From: Bacteroidia bacterium
Lineage (GTDB): Bacteria; Bacteroidota; Bacteroidia; Bacteroidales; VadinHA17
Length of the DNA: 64,000 bases
Assembly: GCA_026391215.1 (NCBI GenBank)
Contig: JAPLDX010000059.1
Coordinates: 1 to 64,000 of the forward strand
Direction: 5' to 3'
Part shown: one piece after another, positions 44,100-53,174 of the stretch
Numbering within the stretch: the stretch's first letter is position 1
Layout of the letters: the number at the start of each line of letters is the position of its first letter
The notes under the pieces: generated by a model
The model's input: only the letters and a program-made list of their open reading frames with translations
Database searches by the model: none
Told to the model about the DNA's origin: nothing
Made by a program: the position numbers and the translations under genes

Positions 44100-45629
44100 T
44101 TATTCCCATTCTATTGTTGCCGGTGGTTTTGAGCTTATGTCATACACCACCCTGTTTATCCCTTTGACTTTATTTATAATTTCGCTTGAAATGGAGGCAA
44201 GAAAATCGTGAGGCAGAGGTGACCAGTCCGCTGTCATTCCGTCTGTTGAATTGACTGCCCTGAGAACAATGGTATATTCGTAAGTTCTTTCATCTCCCAT
44301 AACACCTACAGACTGAACAGGAAGGAGAATAGCTCCTGCCTGCCAGACAGAGTCATAAAGGTCATGTTTACGCAATCCTTCAATGAAAATTTCATCAGCC
44401 TCCTTAAGTATATCAAGCTTTTCCCTTGATATCTTCCCGAGCAGCCGTACTGCCAGCCCTGGTCCGGGGAAGGGATGCCTTTTCAGGATAAGATCAGGCA
44501 GCCCGAGAGCATCCCCGACCCTCCTTACCTCATCCTTGAAAAGAAGCTTCAGCGGCTCCACAACCTTCAGATGCATTTTTCCCGGCAGTCCTCCTACGTT
44601 ATGGTGTGACTTGATAGTTGCAGACGGCCCGTTAACGGATATTGATTCAATTACATCAGGGTAAATCGTTCCCTGGGCAAGCCAGCGGACATCCTTAACC
44701 TTAAGCGCTTCCTCTTCAAAAACGTCAATAAATACCTTACCTATAATCTTTCTCTTCCTTTCCGGATCGCTCACTCCTTCAAGCTCATTAAGGAACCTGT
44801 CACATGCATTGACACCTTTAACATTAAGCCCAAACCCAATGTATGACTCGAGGACCTTTTGAAATTCATTCTTCCTCAGCAGTCCGTTATCAACAAAAAT
44901 ACATGTAAGGTTCTCTCCTATTGCTTTATTGAGAAGAGACGCTGCAACTGAAGAATCGACACCTCCTGAAAGACCAAGAATCACCTTATCATTGCCCAGT
45001 AGTTTTTTCAGGTTTGCAATGGATGATTCTGCAAATGAACCAGGCGTCCAGTCAGCTGAACATCTGCATATCCCTGCAACAAAATTTTCAAGCATCTGTT
45101 TCCCTTCAATAGTATGCCATACTTCCGGATGGAACTGGATGCCCCATGTATTTTCTCCTTTTATATGAAAAGCTCCCGCTTTTACATCAGCCGTTGATCC
45201 GGTTATCTCGTAATCAACGGGCAGATTCTCAATGGTATCTCCGTGTGACATCCACACCTGCGATCCGGGAGTAATGTTTTTAAACAGAGGGTCCCGGGTA
45301 TTGATGTTTACCAGGTTTGCTCTTCCGTATTCACGACTGCCTGACCTCAATACTTTACCTCCATAACCCTGTACAAGGTACTGGGCGCCGTAGCATACAC
45401 CAAGCAATGGCAATATCCCTTTTATTTTTCTGAGATCCGGTACGGGCGCATTTTTATCATGGACTGAAGCAGGACTGCCCGAAAGAATTACACCTCTGAC
45501 ATTTTCATCAGGTTCCGGGAACCTGTTAAAAGGATAGATCTCACAATAAACGTTTAATTCTCTTATTCTTCTGGCTATGAGCTGAGTATATTGAGATCCG
45601 AAATCGAGTATTAGTATTCTCTCGTGCAC
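44100..45629 (-). CDS. guaA: GMP synthase (glutamine-hydrolysing)
   Basis: It converts XMP to GMP with ATP and glutamine. The 509-aa protein has the class I amidotransferase domain at residues 1-190 ([44 protein letters not shown] with the catalytic Cys, [11 protein letters not shown] with the His-x-Glu pair) and the ATP-pyrophosphatase domain with the P-loop [14 protein letters not shown]. The C-terminal dimerisation part has [39 protein letters not shown] and [12 protein letters not shown] at the very end. Length is normal (about 510-525). Cytoplasmic. Confidence 0.98.
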   Translation of the reverse strand: MHERILILDFGSQYTQLIARRIRELNVYCEIYPFNRFPEPDENVRGVILSGSPASVHDKNAPVPDLRKIKGILPLLGVCYGAQYLVQGYGGKVLRSGSREYGRANLVNINTRDPLFKNITPGSQVWMSHGDTIENLPVDYEITGSTADVKAGAFHIKGENTWGIQFHPEVWHTIEGKQMLENFVAGICRCSADWTPGSFAESSIANLKKLLGNDKVILGLSGGVDSSVAASLLNKAIGENLTCIFVDNGLLRKNEFQKVLESYIGFGLNVKGVNACDRFLNELEGVSDPERKRKIIGKVFIDVFEEEALKVKDVRWLAQGTIYPDVIESISVNGPSATIKSHHNVGGLPGKMHLKVVEPLKLLFKDEVRRVGDALGLPDLILKRHPFPGPGLAVRLLGKISREKLDILKEADEIFIEGLRKHDLYDSVWQAGAILLPVQSVGVMGDERTYEYTIVLRAVNSTDGMTADWSPLPHDFLASISSEIINKVKGINRVVYDISSKPPATIEWE

Positions 45630-45658
45630 ACTCCTGGTATTTTATTCTGAAAAGAGCT

Positions 45659-45666
45659 CAAATATA
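45659..45666 (-). promoter_or_regulatory. Bacteroidota -7 box of guaA (TATATTTG)
   Basis: Minus-strand TATATTTG fits TAnnTTTG and ends 29 bases before the guaA ATG at 45629. It lies in the short gap between rnz and guaA. A -33 box would fall in the rnz 3' end and was not clear. Confidence 0.5.
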
Positions 45667-45678
45667 GATATTCTTTAA

Positions 45679-46602
45679 TTACAGATTCTGATTTTTACCG
45701 ATCTCATAAGTTTGTCCGTCAATTGCAGGAAAGGTATCTGGAAATAATGTTCTGGCTTCCTCTACCAGTACATTAACATCCTTGTACCTTGCTGAAAAAT
45801 GACCTATTATCAGCGTTTTAGCCTTTGCTTCAGTTGCCGTTTTAGCAGCATCCAGGGTTGTTGAATGACCGGTGATACATGCCAGCTCCTCCAGATCTTT
45901 ATCAAATGTAGCTTCATGATAAAGGAGGTCAACCCCATTTACGAAAGCAGGGAGGCGCCTGAAATATTTTGTATCGCTGCAATAGGCATATGAGAGCGGA
46001 TCAGGACCTGCATATGTAATCTTTTCATTTTTTATCACATCGCCATCAGAGGTAATAAAGTCCTCACCTTTTTTTATTGCAGGTATCCTTACAAAAGGGA
46101 TCTTATACTTTTCAATGGATTCTTTTATGATATTCCTGTCATACTGTTTTTCCCTGAACAGGAAACCAAATGACGGGACACGGTGTTCAAGAGGGAATGA
46201 TGTTACCGTGAGGTATTTATCATCCAGTATTTTCACAGGATCGTTGCCCGAAAGAGCAGTGAAATTTATCTCAAAATTGAGATGAATATCAAAATCTGCA
46301 AGATGGGATGAGAGAATACTCTGATAATTTTGCGGGACATACAGGTTAAGTGGGCTTTGTCTTCCCATGAGGCTGAAGGTAGATAACAACCCGTAAAGAC
46401 CGAAAACATGGTCTCCGTGGAGATGGCTTATGAAAATATGATTGATTTTCCCGAATCTTAACCTGCTTTTACGGAGCTGCATCTGTGTTCCTTCCCCGCA
46501 GTCTATTAAATACAACCGCTCATGCGCATTAAGCACATGAGCGGTTGGAAATCTTTCTGAAGTTGGCAATGCAGAACTACTGCCAAGTATTGTTACTTTC
46601 AT
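45679..46602 (-). CDS. rnz: Ribonuclease Z (tRNA 3' processing)
   Basis: It cuts tRNA precursors after the discriminator base. The 307-aa metallo-beta-lactamase protein shows LGSSSALPTSERFPTAHVLN, LYLIDCGEGTQMQLR, NHIFISHLHGDHVFGLYGLL (H-x-H-x-D-H), the flexible-arm region, FGFLFREK, YAYCSDTKYF, LYHEATF and ITGHSTTLDAAKTATEAKAK with the closing LIIGHFSARY. Length is normal. The STAS gene lies upstream at 46627, 24 bases away on the same strand, an arrangement often seen in Bacteroidota. Confidence 0.97.
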   Translation of the reverse strand: MKVTILGSSSALPTSERFPTAHVLNAHERLYLIDCGEGTQMQLRKSRLRFGKINHIFISHLHGDHVFGLYGLLSTFSLMGRQSPLNLYVPQNYQSILSSHLADFDIHLNFEINFTALSGNDPVKILDDKYLTVTSFPLEHRVPSFGFLFREKQYDRNIIKESIEKYKIPFVRIPAIKKGEDFITSDGDVIKNEKITYAGPDPLSYAYCSDTKYFRRLPAFVNGVDLLYHEATFDKDLEELACITGHSTTLDAAKTATEAKAKTLIIGHFSARYKDVNVLVEEARTLFPDTFPAIDGQTYEIGKNQNL

Positions 46603-46626
46603 CGGCGCTCTGCAATGCTGATAACT

Positions 46627-46965
46627 TCAGGATATCATTTTTTCGGCATCCGCTACTGTTCCTGTAATTGTCAGGACAGTATCGAGTTGAGAAATAGTGA
46701 TAAGGCGTTCGACGGCTTCATTTAGTCCGCAAAGGACGAATGTTCCGCCTGCATTTTTGCACAATCTGTTCGCTACAAGGATAGCGCTCAGACCTGAAGA
46801 GTCGCAGTACTGACATTTTTCAAGGTCGAGGATGATATTTTTCTCACCCTTACCTGAAACCAGCACAAGTTCAGATTTAAGTGCGGGTGCTATATGAGTA
46901 TCAAGCTTCTCCGACTGGATCTGGATTACTGTGCTGTTGTTCCGGCTCTCGATATTGAAATCCAT
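46627..46965 (-). CDS. STAS-domain protein (anti-sigma-factor-antagonist-like)
   Basis: This 112-aa protein has the STAS layout: MDFNIESRNNSTVIQI, LDTHIAPALKSELVLV, NIILDLEKCQYCDSSGLSAI and GTFVLCGLNEAVERLITISQ. The DSSG motif is at 55-58, with Ser56 or Ser57 the candidate phosphoacceptor. It is the second STAS gene of the window and more like SpoIIAA than the one at 35884. It precedes rnz in the same unit. A kinase partner is not adjacent; the SiaB homologue is 6 kb away. Confidence 0.92.
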   Translation of the reverse strand: MDFNIESRNNSTVIQIQSEKLDTHIAPALKSELVLVSGKGEKNIILDLEKCQYCDSSGLSAILVANRLCKNAGGTFVLCGLNEAVERLITISQLDTVLTITGTVADAEKMIS

Positions 46966-47003
46966 AATTTTAAAATTTGATAGCCCTAATTTAGGTAATA
47001 TTT

Positions 47004-49115
47004 CTATTCTTTTGAAGCTTTATTCTGTTTTTCTTCCATTTCTTCTTTTAAAGCTGCAAGCTGAGTGATATCACCTAGAGTTGTCTTCTCAGCACCTGAC
47101 TTGGCTTTCCTTGTTGATTTCCTTGGTTTTTCAGCATCTGATTTCTTTTCCGGGATCTCTATTGATTTCTTTTCATCTTCAAAGGTCCTGCTATGCGAAA
47201 CAATGATTTTTTTTGCTGATTTGTTGAATTCAATCACCTTGAACATCAGCTTTTCATCAACTTTTACTATTAGTCCATCCTCCTTTACGAGATGTTTTGG
47301 CGTGGCAAAACCCTCAACACCGTATGGAAGGGCTATCACAGCTCCCTTGTCAAATACTTCCATAACTGTACCTTCGTGAACTGAATCAACAGTAAAGAGC
47401 TTTTCAAATACATCCCACGGATTCTCTTCAAGCTGTTTGTGACCGAGGCTCAATCGCCTGTTTTCCTTATCTATCTCAAGAACAACCACTTCAATCTCAG
47501 CATCAATAGCTGTGAATTCAGCGGGATGTTTTATTTTCTTCGTCCATGAGAGATCTGAAATATGTATAAGTCCGTCAACACCTTCCTCAATTTCTACAAA
47601 AACACCAAAGTTTGTGAAGTTCCTGACTTTTGCAGTATGCCTGGAGCCTACTGTATATTTCTCATCAATATTCTGCCATGGATCCGGCTTGAGCTGTTTG
47701 ATGCCAAGTGACATTTTCCTCTCTGTCCTGTCGAGTGTCAGGATAATAGCTTCAACCTCATCGCTCACTTTCATGAACTCCTGTGCACTCCTTAGGTGCT
47801 GTGACCATGACATCTCTGAAACATGAATAAGTCCTTCAACACCGGGAGCTATCTCCACGAATGCGCCATAATCTGCCATAACGACAACTTTACCCTTGAC
47901 CTTGTCACCGATTTTCAGGTTTGGATCTACTGAATCCCATGGATGGGCAGTCAGCTGCTTAAGTCCAAGAGCAATTCTTTTCTTGTCGTCATCAAAATCT
48001 AGAATTACGACATTAAGCTTTTGGTCAAGCTGTACTATTTCTTCGGGGTGATTGACCCTACCCCATGATAGATCTGTAATATGGATAAGTCCGTCAACGC
48101 CTCCAAGGTCAATGAACACACCATATGATGTAATATTCTTCACGGTTCCTTCAAGAACCTGTCCTTTTTCAAGTTTTGCAATGATCTCCTTTTTCTGCTG
48201 TTCAAGTTCTGCTTCAATAAGGGCTTTATGCGAAACGACCACGTTTTTAAATTCCTGGTTGATCTTTACAACCTTGAATTCCATTGTTTTACCAACAAAC
48301 ACATCATAGTCGCGGATTGGCTTGACGTCAATTTGTGAGCCGGGCAGGAATGCCTCAATCCCGAAGACATCAACGATCATACCGCCTTTTGTACGGCACT
48401 TGATGTAACCGGTTATGATTTCATCTTTTTCAAGAGATGCATTGACCCTGTCCCATGAATTTATTGCACGTGCTTTCTTGTGCGACAGGAGAAGCTGTCC
48501 TTTTTTGTCTTCCTGGCTTTCAACGTATACTTCAACAGTATCGCCTACCTTAAGGTTTGGATTATAACGGAATTCGTTAAGGCTCACAACACCTTCCGAC
48601 TTATAGCCAATGTTGATTACTACTTCGCGGGAAGTCATCTGGATTACTGTACCCTGAACCACCTCATCAACTGCGACAGTTGACAGAGTTTCATCGTACA
48701 GAGCTTCATACTCTTTGTATTTTTGAGAAGTTTTTAGCTCTTCGCTTTCAATACTGTCCCAATCGAATTCATCAGCTGATGGTTTGCTGTCTGAATCAGA
48801 TTTCAGTTCAACCTCCCGTTCAGCTTTAACTTTCTTTGGCCTTTTCTCTTTTTTTTCTTCCTCAGAAACCTCTTTAACCTCACTTATAACAGCTTCAGGT
48901 TCAGGTTCTGTTTCCTTTTCAGGTTCTGCGGCTTTCTTTGAAGCTTTTGGTTTAATATCAGCTTCCACAGTTTCAGGCAGCACTTCTTCTTCAAGTGCCT
49001 GCTCAATAAGTTTTTCTTTTGTTTCTTTAACCTTTACTTTTTTTACAGGTTTTACAGCATCCTCTTTTTTTTCAACAACCTCTTTTTTGGTCGTTTTCTT
49101 CTTGCTTTCAGTCAT
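47004..49115 (-). CDS. rpsA: 30S ribosomal protein S1
   Basis: S1 binds mRNA on the 30S subunit. The 703-aa protein starts with a Lys/Glu-rich, low-complexity region of about 120 residues (KKTTKKEVVEKKEDA...) and then carries six S1 domains. The first is DEVVQGTVIQMTSREVVINI at about 150-215; later ones include LEGTVKNITSYGVFIDLGG, VEGLIHVSEMSWSQHLRSAQ and VDGLIHISDLSWTKKIKHPA. The sixth domain is degenerate (EGTVMEVFDKGAVIALPYGV). The C-terminal tail is again Lys/Glu-rich. It is longer than E. coli S1 (557 aa) because of the charged ends, as in other Bacteroidota. It has a TATCTTTG box 61 bases upstream and is divergent from ugd. Confidence 0.96.
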   Translation of the reverse strand: MTESKKKTTKKEVVEKKEDAVKPVKKVKVKETKEKLIEQALEEEVLPETVEADIKPKASKKAAEPEKETEPEPEAVISEVKEVSEEEKKEKRPKKVKAEREVELKSDSDSKPSADEFDWDSIESEELKTSQKYKEYEALYDETLSTVAVDEVVQGTVIQMTSREVVINIGYKSEGVVSLNEFRYNPNLKVGDTVEVYVESQEDKKGQLLLSHKKARAINSWDRVNASLEKDEIITGYIKCRTKGGMIVDVFGIEAFLPGSQIDVKPIRDYDVFVGKTMEFKVVKINQEFKNVVVSHKALIEAELEQQKKEIIAKLEKGQVLEGTVKNITSYGVFIDLGGVDGLIHITDLSWGRVNHPEEIVQLDQKLNVVILDFDDDKKRIALGLKQLTAHPWDSVDPNLKIGDKVKGKVVVMADYGAFVEIAPGVEGLIHVSEMSWSQHLRSAQEFMKVSDEVEAIILTLDRTERKMSLGIKQLKPDPWQNIDEKYTVGSRHTAKVRNFTNFGVFVEIEEGVDGLIHISDLSWTKKIKHPAEFTAIDAEIEVVVLEIDKENRRLSLGHKQLEENPWDVFEKLFTVDSVHEGTVMEVFDKGAVIALPYGVEGFATPKHLVKEDGLIVKVDEKLMFKVIEFNKSAKKIIVSHSRTFEDEKKSIEIPEKKSDAEKPRKSTRKAKSGAEKTTLGDITQLAALKEEMEEKQNKASKE

Positions 49116-49176
49116 AATTTGAATTTAAAAGAACTAATAATTAATAAGTTAGACATTATATTGAAAAAATGGTGTG

Positions 49177-49184
49177 CAAAGATA
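49177..49184 (-). promoter_or_regulatory. Bacteroidota -7 box of rpsA (TATCTTTG)
   Basis: Minus-strand TATCTTTG matches TAnnTTTG and ends 61 bases before the rpsA ATG at 49115, leaving room for an untranslated leader. No good -33 box at 19 bases. Confidence 0.55.
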
Positions 49185-49237
49185 AAACTAAAATTTTGAA
49201 AAGTCATAATAAATGGAAGATTTTCATTGATTTAAAA

Positions 49238-49303
49238 GGCGACAGGCATCCGGCTGCAGGCATCAGGCAAAAGAACCTGAAGCCCGACGCCTGAAGCCTC
49301 CGG
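49238..49303. repeat. Imperfect GCAGGCATC/CCTGAAGC repeat in the rpsA-ugd gap
   Basis: The sequence carries two copies of CAGGCATC (49243-49250 and 49257-49264) and two of CTGAAGCC (one as CCTGAAGCCC at 49276, one at 49291), which can partly pair to make an imperfect hairpin. The 9-mer GGCGACAGG at 49238 also appears inverted in the tail at 63456-63472. This is the largest gap in the window (259 bases). Its role is unknown. Confidence 0.5.
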
Positions 49304-49310
49304 ATAGAAT

Positions 49311-49340
49311 TTCGGAAATTCGCAGCTTCTATTATCTTTG
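49311..49340 (+). promoter_or_regulatory. Bacteroidota promoter of ugd (TTCG-N18-TATCTTTG)
   Basis: TATCTTTG at 49333-49340 fits TAnnTTTG; TTCG at 49311-49314 is one mismatch from TTTG with an 18-base spacer. It ends 34 bases before the ugd ATG at 49375. Confidence 0.6.
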
Positions 49341-49374
49341 CATATTACTATATTAAAACAGGAAAAGTGCTTCT

Positions 49375-50691
49375 ATGAAAATTGCTGTTGTGGGAACCGG
49401 ATATGTCGGACTGGTTACAGGAACATGTTTTGCTGAAAGCGGTGTCATTGTTACCTGTGTTGATAATGACAAGGAAAAAATCAGACTGTTGAAGGATGAT
49501 TCTGTTCCGATATATGAACCCGGGCTGGAAAGCATGATACGGAGGAATGTTGAGAAGAAAAGGCTTTCTTTTACTTCCAGGCTGAAAGATGCTGTCAATG
49601 GATCTGAAGTGATATTTATCGCAGTCGGAACACCTCCCGGGGATGGTGGAAATGCAGACCTTAGTCATGTCCTCTCAGTTGCAAAAGAAATAGGCTCTTC
49701 ATTAACAGATTATATTGTTGTCGTTACCAAGAGTACTGTGCCTGCCGGAACATCAGAAAAAATCAGGAAAGTCATTCAGGATCAGCTTGATGAACGAAAA
49801 TCAAAAGTCTCTTTCGACATGGCATCCAATCCTGAATTTCTTAAAGAAGGCGCTGCGATCGAAGACTTTCTGAAACCTGAACGGATAGTAATTGGTGTAG
49901 ACAATGAAAAAACAGCCGGTATAATGAACCGTCTGTATATGCCTTTTGTCCTGAATAACCATCCGATACTATTCATGGATATTCTATCCGCTGAGATTAC
50001 GAAATATGCAGCTAATGCAATGTTGGCAACACGGATAAGCTTCATCAATGAAATTGCCAACCTCTGTGATATTCTGGGCGCTGACATAAACCATGTGCGT
50101 AAAGGTATCGGCAGCGATTCAAGGATAGGAAGTAAATTCCTTTATCCGGGTTCCGGTTATGGTGGTTCGTGTTTTCCGAAAGACGTCAAGGCAATAATTA
50201 AGACAGCAGAGGAACATGGCTATGAGCTAAAGGTGATCAAAGCTGTGGAAAAAGCAAATGAATACCAGAAAAATGTGATATTCAATAAGGTAGCCAAATT
50301 CTTCAATAATAAATTGACCCGAAAGACCATTGGCATCTGGGGATTGTCATTCAAACCCAAAACCGATGATATAAGGGAATCATCATCAATATACCTCATT
50401 GAAAGACTACTGAAGGAAGGCGCTGTCATTAAAGCCTATGATCCGGCTGCAATAACTGAAGCCGGAAAACGATTGGGGAACAGGATCAGCTTTACTTCAA
50501 ATCCCTATGAAGCATTAAAGGGAGCTGATGCCATGGTACTGATGACAGAATGGTCGGAGTTCCATCTTCCTGATTTTAAGAAGATGTCAGATATTATGAA
50601 AGGCAGGGTAATCTTCGATGGAAGAAATATTTATGACCCGGCAAATATCAGGAAAATGGGATTTATATATTTTGGAATCGGACGAAAATAA
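49375..50691 (+). CDS. ugd: UDP-glucose 6-dehydrogenase
   Basis: It oxidises UDP-glucose to UDP-glucuronate with two NAD+. The 438-aa protein has the N-terminal Rossmann motif GTGYVGLVTGTCFAESG, VPIYEPGLESMIRRN, FIAVGTPPGDGGNADLSHV, VTKSTVPAGTS and NPEFLKEGAAIEDF. The catalytic Cys is in PGSGYGGSCFPKDVKAIIKT. The C-terminal UDP-binding domain shows GLSFKPKTDDIRESSS and VFDGRN-like VIFDGRNIYDP. Length is normal. It leads a same-strand run with rfbA, rfbC, rfbD and the phosphohexomutase, but a hairpin repeat (50701-50806) lies between ugd and rfbA. Confidence 0.97.
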   Translation: MKIAVVGTGYVGLVTGTCFAESGVIVTCVDNDKEKIRLLKDDSVPIYEPGLESMIRRNVEKKRLSFTSRLKDAVNGSEVIFIAVGTPPGDGGNADLSHVLSVAKEIGSSLTDYIVVVTKSTVPAGTSEKIRKVIQDQLDERKSKVSFDMASNPEFLKEGAAIEDFLKPERIVIGVDNEKTAGIMNRLYMPFVLNNHPILFMDILSAEITKYAANAMLATRISFINEIANLCDILGADINHVRKGIGSDSRIGSKFLYPGSGYGGSCFPKDVKAIIKTAEEHGYELKVIKAVEKANEYQKNVIFNKVAKFFNNKLTRKTIGIWGLSFKPKTDDIRESSSIYLIERLLKEGAVIKAYDPAAITEAGKRLGNRISFTSNPYEALKGADAMVLMTEWSEFHLPDFKKMSDIMKGRVIFDGRNIYDPANIRKMGFIYFGIGRK

Positions 50692-50700
50692 GGGGGAAGC

Positions 50701-50806
50701 GACCCCCGTTCCGCTATGCGGGACTGCCCCCTGAAGGGGGCCTGAATTGAAAATAAATTAAATCAATCCACCAGATTAGCCCCCCTTCAGGGGGGATTGG
50801 GGGTTG
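50701..50806. repeat. G/C-tract hairpin repeat element, copy C
   Basis: The left arm has two hairpins (50708-50724, GTTCCGC/GCGGGAC with one G-U pair; 50726-50741, GCCCCC/GGGGGC with a TGAA loop). The core is about 38 bp and AT-rich. The right arm is C6-TTCA-G6 (50780-50795) and ends with GGGGGT. Outer ends are ACCCCC and GGGGGT. It fills the gap between the ugd stop and the rfbA start and could separate or modulate their transcription. Confidence 0.85.
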
Positions 50807-50822
50807 ATCAAAATAAAGAAAA

Positions 50823-51716
50823 ATGAAAGGTATAATTCTCGCAGGAGGTTCAGGCACAAGACTTTACCCGATCACGAGCTCAATATCCAAGCAAATGCTG
50901 CCGGTATACGACAAGCCGATGATCTATTACCCGTTGTCAGTCCTTATGCTTGCCGGTATCAGGGAAATACTGATTATCTCCACTCCGCGCGATCTCCCTG
51001 GATTCCGCAGCCTTCTTGGTAACGGCAAACCGCTGGGACTGAGGTTCAGCTATGTTGAGCAACCATCACCGGATGGCCTTGCGCAGGCATTTATCCTCGG
51101 AGAAAAATTTATCGGAAACGATCAGGTCTGCATGATACTGGGAGATAACATCTTTTACGGTCACGGATTCGGGGACACTCTAATGAACACTGCGGAACTT
51201 AAAAAAGGAGCATGTATTTTCGGGTATTATGTAACTGATCCTGAACGTTATGGTGTCGTTGAGTTTGATAAATACCACAAGGTTATCTGCTTAGAGGAGA
51301 AACCGTCAAAACCGAAATCGAACTTTGCAGTTACTGGCCTCTACTTCTACGATAATACAGTTGTTAAGAAAGCTAAATCGCTTAAGCCGTCAGCACGCGG
51401 CGAACTTGAAATAACAGATCTTAACAGGCTCTACCTTGTTGAAGGCACTCTTGAAGTAAAGCTGATGGGAAGAGGAATGGCATGGCTTGATACCGGTACC
51501 TGCGAAAGCCTGCTCCAGGCAGCCAACTTCATTGCAACCCTCGAACAGAGACAGGGATTGAAAGCATCATGCATTGAAGAGATAGCATATAAAAGAGGCT
51601 TTATAAATAAAAACCAGCTTATCGCCTTCGCAGAGCCAATAAGAAAGAGCCAGTATGGCAAATACCTGTTAAGAATAGCCTCGGAAGATATCAGCTTTTA
51701 TGAAAACTCAAAATAA
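50823..51716 (+). CDS. rfbA: Glucose-1-phosphate thymidylyltransferase
   Basis: It makes dTDP-glucose, the first step of dTDP-rhamnose synthesis. The 297-aa protein carries [20 protein letters not shown] (nucleotide-binding signature), [92 protein letters not shown] and [20 protein letters not shown]. Length is that of RmlA (about 290). It is followed by rfbC and rfbD; rfbB is missing here. Cytoplasmic. Confidence 0.97.
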   Translation: MKGIILAGGSGTRLYPITSSISKQMLPVYDKPMIYYPLSVLMLAGIREILIISTPRDLPGFRSLLGNGKPLGLRFSYVEQPSPDGLAQAFILGEKFIGNDQVCMILGDNIFYGHGFGDTLMNTAELKKGACIFGYYVTDPERYGVVEFDKYHKVICLEEKPSKPKSNFAVTGLYFYDNTVVKKAKSLKPSARGELEITDLNRLYLVEGTLEVKLMGRGMAWLDTGTCESLLQAANFIATLEQRQGLKASCIEEIAYKRGFINKNQLIAFAEPIRKSQYGKYLLRIASEDISFYENSK

Positions 51717-51730
51717 TAAAAGCGTTAAAA

Positions 51731-52279
51731 ATGGAAATAGTTGAAACAGGATTTGAGGGACTTTATATTATTGAACCGACAGTTTATTCAGATAAAAGAG
51801 GATATTTTTTCGAAAGCTATAACCACGAAACCTTCCTGAAAGCAGGGATCTCCTTTACTCCGGTCCAGGATAATGAGTCAAGATCATCAAAGGGAGTAAT
51901 CCGCGGACTGCATTACCAGCTCAAACCTCATGACCAGGCAAAGCTTATAAGGGTGGTGACTGGAAGAATATTTGATGTAGCACTTGATCTGCGCCGGGAC
52001 AAGCCCACTTATGGAAAATGGTTTGGCGTGGAGCTGGATTCCGAAAGCAAGCGCCAGCTTTTCATCCCCAGAGGATTCGCTCATGGATTTTCAGTCCTTA
52101 GCGATATTGCATTAATACAATATAAGGTCGATAATGTTTATAACAAGCTGGCAGAAAGAGGTATATTGCTTAGCGATCCTTATCTTGAAATCGAATGGAG
52201 AACAGGAGATATTGTTCCTGTTATAAGTGAAAAGGACCAGAATAATCCTGCATTTAAGAAAGCTGATAACAATTTTTGA
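51731..52279 (+). CDS. rfbC: dTDP-4-dehydrorhamnose 3,5-epimerase
   Basis: This 182-aa cupin-type epimerase shows GLYIIEPTVYSDKRGYFFES, FVQDNESRSSKGVIRGLHYQ (VQDNESRSSKGVIRGLHYQ), LIRVVTGRIFDVALDLRRDK, FIPRGFAHGFSVLSD and ALIQYKVDNVYN. The catalytic His is in LHYQL and the Tyr in the KVDNVYN region. It acts on the product of rfbB. The gap to rfbA is 14 bases and to rfbD 17 bases. Confidence 0.96.
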   Translation: MEIVETGFEGLYIIEPTVYSDKRGYFFESYNHETFLKAGISFTPVQDNESRSSKGVIRGLHYQLKPHDQAKLIRVVTGRIFDVALDLRRDKPTYGKWFGVELDSESKRQLFIPRGFAHGFSVLSDIALIQYKVDNVYNKLAERGILLSDPYLEIEWRTGDIVPVISEKDQNNPAFKKADNNF

Positions 52280-52296
52280 ATTTATTCTAGCAGAGC

Positions 52297-53163
52297 ATGG
52301 CAGCAATCCTGATCACCGGAGCAAACGGACAGCTGGGCAATGAGCTCAGAACAGCTTCAAAGAACTATTATGGTTACGATTTTGTCTTTACCGATATTGA
52401 TACCCTGGATATCTCTTCCAGTGATAAAACAGCCTCTTTTATATCGAAAACCCAGCCTGACTGGATAATAAATTGCGCGGCTTATAATTTTGTTGATAAA
52501 GCGGAAAGCGAATTTGATAAAGCCTTGCTGATAAATGGTACAGCAGTGAAAAACATTACGAAAGCCATAAAGGGATCAGGCTGCAAGTTCATTCATATAT
52601 CTTCCGATTATGTTTTTGACGGCAATGCAAACATCCCGTACTGCGAGAGTTCAGCAACCAATCCCCTGTCTGCATACGGGAGGTCAAAGCTTGAGGGAGA
52701 GAAAAGTGCCCTTCTCCATCACGCATCTATGATCATAAGGACATCCTGGCTCTATTCCTCATTCGGATCCAATTTTGTAAAGACGATTCTGAACAAGGCG
52801 AAAGAAAAGGATTCGCTGAAGGTCGTCTGCGATCAGACAGGAACACCAACATATGCAGCCGACCTGGCAGAAGCTATCATGACGATCGTTTCAGGAGTTA
52901 TAAGGAACCAGATAGCATTTATCCCGGGAATTTATCATTATTCCAATGAAGGTGTATGCAGCTGGTATGATCTTGCCATGGAAACCGTGAAAGAAGCTGA
53001 ATTGAATTGTCTGGTGGTGCCGATACTGTCAAAGGAGTATCCATCAGCAGTAATGAGACCATTTTATTCCGTTCTTGACAAATCCAAAATAAAGGAAACC
53101 TATAACCTTCAAATACCCCACTGGAGGACAAGCTTAGGAAAATGCATTAAACAGTTAATATAA
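52297..53163 (+). CDS. rfbD: dTDP-4-dehydrorhamnose reductase
   Basis: This 288-aa extended SDR completes dTDP-L-rhamnose synthesis. Motifs are ITGANGQLGNELR (nucleotide binding, near residue 5), DIDTLDISSSDKTASF, DWIINCAAYNFVDKAESEFD, IHISSDYVFDGNANIPY, ATNPLSAYGRSKLEGEKSAL (YGRSK, catalytic Tyr and Lys) and IIRTSWLYSSFGSNFVKTIL. It sits 11 bases upstream of the phosphohexomutase gene. Length is normal. Confidence 0.97.
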   Translation: MAAILITGANGQLGNELRTASKNYYGYDFVFTDIDTLDISSSDKTASFISKTQPDWIINCAAYNFVDKAESEFDKALLINGTAVKNITKAIKGSGCKFIHISSDYVFDGNANIPYCESSATNPLSAYGRSKLEGEKSALLHHASMIIRTSWLYSSFGSNFVKTILNKAKEKDSLKVVCDQTGTPTYAADLAEAIMTIVSGVIRNQIAFIPGIYHYSNEGVCSWYDLAMETVKEAELNCLVVPILSKEYPSAVMRPFYSVLDKSKIKETYNLQIPHWRTSLGKCIKQLI

Positions 53164-53174
53164 TATCTATCAAT

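Noticed and set aside
49238..49303. CRISPR-like repeat in the rpsA-ugd gap
   Set aside because: Only two imperfect copies of an 8-mer with no regular spacers and no cas gene in the window.
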